DNA of 64,000 nt. Origin: Rhodobiaceae bacterium (GTDB taxonomy: Bacteria > Pseudomonadota > Alphaproteobacteria > Rhizobiales > Tepidamorphaceae). The notes beneath the pieces were generated by a model, which worked only from the letters and a program-made list of their open reading frames with translations, was not told the origin of the DNA and did no database searches. Shown in pieces: positions 63,563 to 64,000 of the stretch; the stretch's first letter is position 1; each line of letters begins with the position of its first letter. The DNA lies in NCBI GenBank assembly GCA_020637985.1, contig JACKJK010000003.1:248001-312000 (forward strand), read 5' to 3'. A program made the position numbers and the translations under genes.

Positions 63563-64000
63563 TCAGCCGGCTGGCTGCGGTTCCGGCCGTACCAGGAACG
63601 CGTTCCGCGGGTAGTCGTAGATCAGCCCGTTGCCGCTAAAGGCGGGTGCGAGCAGCGCAACGATCTTCGGCGCGATGTCGGCCGGCGTCTTCAGGCTGGC
63701 TGGATCTTCACCGGGCATCGCCTGTGCGCGCATGGCTGTGCGGATCGGCCCCGGATTGACGAGGTTCACCCGCAGCGGGGAACTGGCGACTTCCAGCGCA
63801 TAGGTCAGCGCCATCTGCTCCAGCGCCATCTTGGTGATCGCGTAGGGCCCCCAGTAGGGGCGCGGCGCATAGGTGGCCCCGGTCGTCATGAACACCGCGC
63901 GGCCGGCATCGCTTGCCCGCAGCAGCGGGTCGAGCGAACGGATCAGCCGCCAGTTCGCCGTCAGGTTGGTGGCGACGATCTCGTCCCACTGCTTCGGCTT
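63563..64000 (-). CDS. Short-chain dehydrogenase/reductase, N-terminus cut by window edge
   Basis: The C-terminal 145 residues of an SDR. WDEIVATNLTANWRLIRSLD continues into FMTTGATYAPRPYWGPYAIT with the catalytic Tyr and Lys of YAITK, and then LRVNLVNPGPIRTAMRAQAM. The Rossmann TGxxxGIG motif lies beyond the edge. It is convergent with der. Substrate unknown. Confidence 0.9.
   Translation of the reverse strand, partial: KPKQWDEIVATNLTANWRLIRSLDPLLRASDAGRAVFMTTGATYAPRPYWGPYAITKMALEQMALTYALEVASSPLRVNLVNPGPIRTAMRAQAMPGEDPASLKTPADIAPKIVALLAPAFSGNGLIYDYPRNAFLVRPEPQPAG

Overview
The window is 64 kb of GC-rich DNA from an alphaproteobacterium. The organism call rests on gene content: an RpoE-ChrR singlet-oxygen sigma/anti-sigma pair with a lipid-modifying regulon, NnrU, a TPR-BamB-Der row, and hut genes using the HutF branch. 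Genus cannot be fixed from the sequence. Most genes are housekeeping or catabolic, packed into tight operons with ATGA overlaps. Two accessory stretches (about 1-15 kb and 22-29 kb) stand out.

Layout. 1-6.6 kb: the 3' part of an MsbA-type ABC exporter (minus) and a divergent 1635-residue secreted protein with DUF11-like repeats and a peptidoglycan-binding module. 6.9-15.3 kb: a convergent gene set that looks like a protein hydroxylation and glycosylation system. It has a GDP-L-fucose synthase, a stand-alone PqqD-like chaperone and a nucleotidyltransferase on plus. On minus, in transcription order, it has a small secreted protein with about twelve PPTG repeats (interrupted by a one-base frameshift), a PqqD-prolyl-hydroxylase fusion, a protein O-fucosyltransferase-HPr-kinase fusion, a second prolyl-4-hydroxylase-like dioxygenase, and a glycosyltransferase-PqqD fusion resembling plant hydroxyproline O-arabinosyltransferases. 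I read this as a bacterial analogue of the plant extensin (hydroxyproline-rich glycoprotein) pathway built from RiPP-style parts. It is the most notable content of the window.

15.9-21.9 kb: ECF sigma factor, ChrR, short-chain dehydrogenase, cyclopropane-fatty-acid-synthase-like methyltransferase, DUF1365, FAD amine oxidase and DUF2177. Two identically spaced promoter candidates (TGATCC-N18-TATC) lie ahead of the sigma gene and of the amine-oxidase operon. 21.9-29.1 kb: a scarred island with a broken transporter binding-protein gene, a TRIC-type channel, IS6-family transposase remnants, a 46-bp direct repeat, a glycosyltransferase/ketoisomerase-like/FAD-enzyme trio and a chagasin-like gene, bordered on the right by tRNA-Gln(CUG).

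29.5-33.2 kb: a creatininase-like, aminotransferase, acetyltransferase and deacetylase operon, probably for an amine. 33.4-43.3 kb: ppx/gppA, rlmE, guaB, rsmB, two unknowns, a GST, a Popeye-like cyclic-nucleotide-binding protein and guaA. 44.1-56.9 kb: histidine/urocanate catabolism (hutC, hutF, hutI, hutH, hutU) with a class III CoA-transferase and an acyl-CoA dehydrogenase set between hutH and hutU, then a flavin reductase and a TRAP transporter. This suggests imidazolepropionate feeding into urocanate. 57-64 kb: L,D-transpeptidase, a DksA-like protein, NnrU, panB, a TPR protein, bamB, der and a partial short-chain dehydrogenase.
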